Positions 62,640-64,000 of a stretch of 64,000 bases of DNA are shown in pieces (the stretch's first letter is position 1; the number at the start of each line of letters is the position of its first letter). Position numbers and translations under genes: made by a program. The stretch is from Niastella soli (GTDB lineage Bacteria; Bacteroidota; Bacteroidia; Chitinophagales; Chitinophagaceae), in the NCBI RefSeq assembly GCF_017742245.1, contig NZ_JAGHKO010000001.1:587061-651060 (forward strand). The letters run 5' to 3'. A model generated the notes under the pieces. That model made no database searches, was not told the DNA's origin, and was given only the letters and a program-made list of their open reading frames with translations.

Positions 62640-63071
62640 TCATTTTGGCTGATCATATAATTTATAGAGCGATGTACGGGTTGATCTTACAGCTATATAC
62701 TGCACAACAATTATGCTCAGTATAAAAATGGCACCTTCCTTTGTCTTAAAAACTTCTATAAAATCGCCATGTATAGCGCCTGTTAAAAGCATGAACAGGG
62801 TATAAATCAAAAAGTACAACAGAAAAAGAAGAAATATAAGCCAGGCCATTTTTGCCCGGTTAGCATAAGGTATTCGGGATGACCATTTTACAAGAGGCAA
62901 AATAATTATTAATAATGGCGATGTTACCAGGTACCCAAAAATTACTGACAATCCTATAAACAATATTGCCCAGTCTCTCTCTTCCAGTATAATTCCTATA
63001 CCACAAATAAAAATCGCCAACGTTATGGTTTTCACCCATATCTTAACCGCTATTGAAAAAGGAGTTGACAT
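62640..63071 (-). CDS. Small multi-helix membrane protein
   Basis: This 143-residue protein has four hydrophobic helices and short charged loops. No family is recognised. It starts 4 nt after the stop of the DUF4173-like gene and is followed by dgkA, so it belongs to the same operon and probably serves the envelope. Confidence 0.75.
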   Translation of the reverse strand: MSTPFSIAVKIWVKTITLAIFICGIGIILEERDWAILFIGLSVIFGYLVTSPLLIIILPLVKWSSRIPYANRAKMAWLIFLLFLLYFLIYTLFMLLTGAIHGDFIEVFKTKEGAIFILSIIVVQYIAVRSTRTSLYKLYDQPK

Positions 63072-63075
63072 AGCT

Positions 63076-64000
63076 TTAATGAATTGACGTGATCAAGCCT
63101 TTTTTCCGGAAATATTGTTTCGTATAGGCATCGGCATAATTCCATGACAACCAGGTGTATCCCTTTTGCTTTTGTTCAAATTGCTTTTCCCGTTGTTTTA
63201 ACTGTTCAATAAAACAGGTATCACAATTGGAAAAATTGTTATCTGTATTTAACCCCTTCGCATCGTTCTGACGTTTTTGCAATGCAACTATATTGGTGTC
63301 GAGCAAGGGCAATGCTTTGTCCGACAGCGAGAGCAGAAAAGTTACATCCAGGTCAACTGTATTCTTTCTTTTCAGGTTATAACCCGCAATAAATTCATCC
63401 CAGTGAATTGTAGTAGCCAGCACCAGCACTACTATACCCGCCCATGCATTCACCCTGAACAGGAAGTAGTTTGTTCTTTTATTCCATATTTTCAGGAATA
63501 CAGTTACCAGTCCAACCAATACCATTAACAAAAAGAACAGTACTCCAATGCGTTTGTATGCCAGTCCATGCTTAAGGATATAATAATAGTCGCGCAGGAA
63601 AACCGAACTTACCAGCATGGCATTCTGTACAATCCAGGCATAGGCACCATACTTCAACCATTTGTTCCGTTTATAAAAATTGAGGTTGCCTTTAAAGAAG
63701 AACAATAAGATAGCCATGGCCAGTACTATGGAAACTATCAGCAGCTCTGTTCCTTCATGCACCATTTTATATACCGGCAAGCCTTCCTTGTATTGAAAAT
63801 GCAACCATAAAAAGTTCACATCAATGATATTCACCAACAGCAACAACATGTTCAATAATACCAGGCTGATTATACCGGTGGTGTTCTCATTCTTCAATGC
63901 CAGCATACCGCTGGCCATTTTACCCATTACTACTTCAACGAATTGAAAAAAAGCCCCACTTCTTTTTTGACGCAATGTTTTACGAAAGCGTTGCAATCCA
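63076..64000 (-). CDS. DUF4173/DUF4153-like membrane protein, 5' end outside window
   Basis: The visible 308 residues have about seven membrane helices and a periplasmic C-terminal part with IHWDEFIAGYNLKRKN and LLSLSDKALPLLD, patterns I associate with DUF4153/DUF4173 proteins. The frame stays open through the right edge, so the N-terminus and start are missing. It heads a cluster with a small membrane protein, dgkA and DUF1361. The function is unknown. Confidence 0.78.
   Translation of the reverse strand, partial: GLQRFRKTLRQKRSGAFFQFVEVVMGKMASGMLALKNENTTGIISLVLLNMLLLLVNIIDVNFLWLHFQYKEGLPVYKMVHEGTELLIVSIVLAMAILLFFFKGNLNFYKRNKWLKYGAYAWIVQNAMLVSSVFLRDYYYILKHGLAYKRIGVLFFLLMVLVGLVTVFLKIWNKRTNYFLFRVNAWAGIVVLVLATTIHWDEFIAGYNLKRKNTVDLDVTFLLSLSDKALPLLDTNIVALQKRQNDAKGLNTDNNFSNCDTCFIEQLKQREKQFEQKQKGYTWLSWNYADAYTKQYFRKKGLITSIH

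Overview
The window is chromosomal DNA of a Bacteroidota bacterium, most likely a gliding member of the Chitinophagaceae. The reasons are: Bacteroidota-type promoters (TTTG or TTG near -33, TAnnTTTG near -7) before many genes, few recognisable Shine-Dalgarno sites, type IX secretion (T9SS) C-terminal sorting domains on two secreted proteins, the gliding genes gldF and gldG, a fused MurF-alanine racemase, a TonB-dependent receptor, an acpP-fabF-rnc cluster and acyl-CoA/methylmalonyl-CoA genes. No prophage, insertion sequence, CRISPR array or rRNA operon is visible.

Layout. 1-9157: end of a tRNA, a secreted protein, a universal stress protein, trigger factor, an ArsR regulator and a 1764-residue secreted subtilase. 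9358-14360: an EamA exporter, then an iron module (siderophore receptor plus PepSY membrane protein). 14417-21391: acyltransferase, HEAGH-motif protein, desaturase, tRNA-Ser, TatD, a lipoprotein, a polysaccharide deacetylase and an ARPP-1-like protein. 21823-27747: gltX, a B12-binding mutase subunit, a crotonase, a LacI regulator and fumC. 27965-37129 (minus strand): lspA, murF-alr, terC, gldG, gldF, an IscA-like protein and a cysteine desulfurase. 37219-47456: methylmalonyl-CoA epimerase, a Cys-rich MarR regulator, a T9SS cargo protein, rnc-fabF-acpP, a GNAT enzyme, a Uma2 protein and mfd. 47731-64000: a flavin reductase, glyQS with a MazG-like protein and dtd, arfB, a MbnP-MbnH copper pair, a flippase, an MBL hydrolase, a large outer-membrane fusion protein, and a membrane-protein cluster with dgkA cut by the right edge.

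How genes fit together. rnc-fabF-acpP is a fatty-acid/RNA-processing cluster. The B12-binding subunit, epimerase and crotonase point to propionate/branched acyl-CoA metabolism, but the large mutase subunit is not here. The siderophore receptor and PepSY protein act in iron uptake. MbnP and MbnH form a copper-protein maturation pair. lspA, murF-alr, flippase, deacetylase and dgkA serve the envelope.

The most unusual content is intergenic. Many gaps hold short degenerate tandem repeats with fixed periods (7, 8, 9 or 11 bp). A composite module, a 7-mer array on a GGCA core followed by an 8/9-mer array on a YAACTGG-like core, occurs at four loci in the same internal order. Several of these repeats start within 0-2 nt of a stop codon. 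Their function is unknown, and they are the best candidate here for something undescribed.
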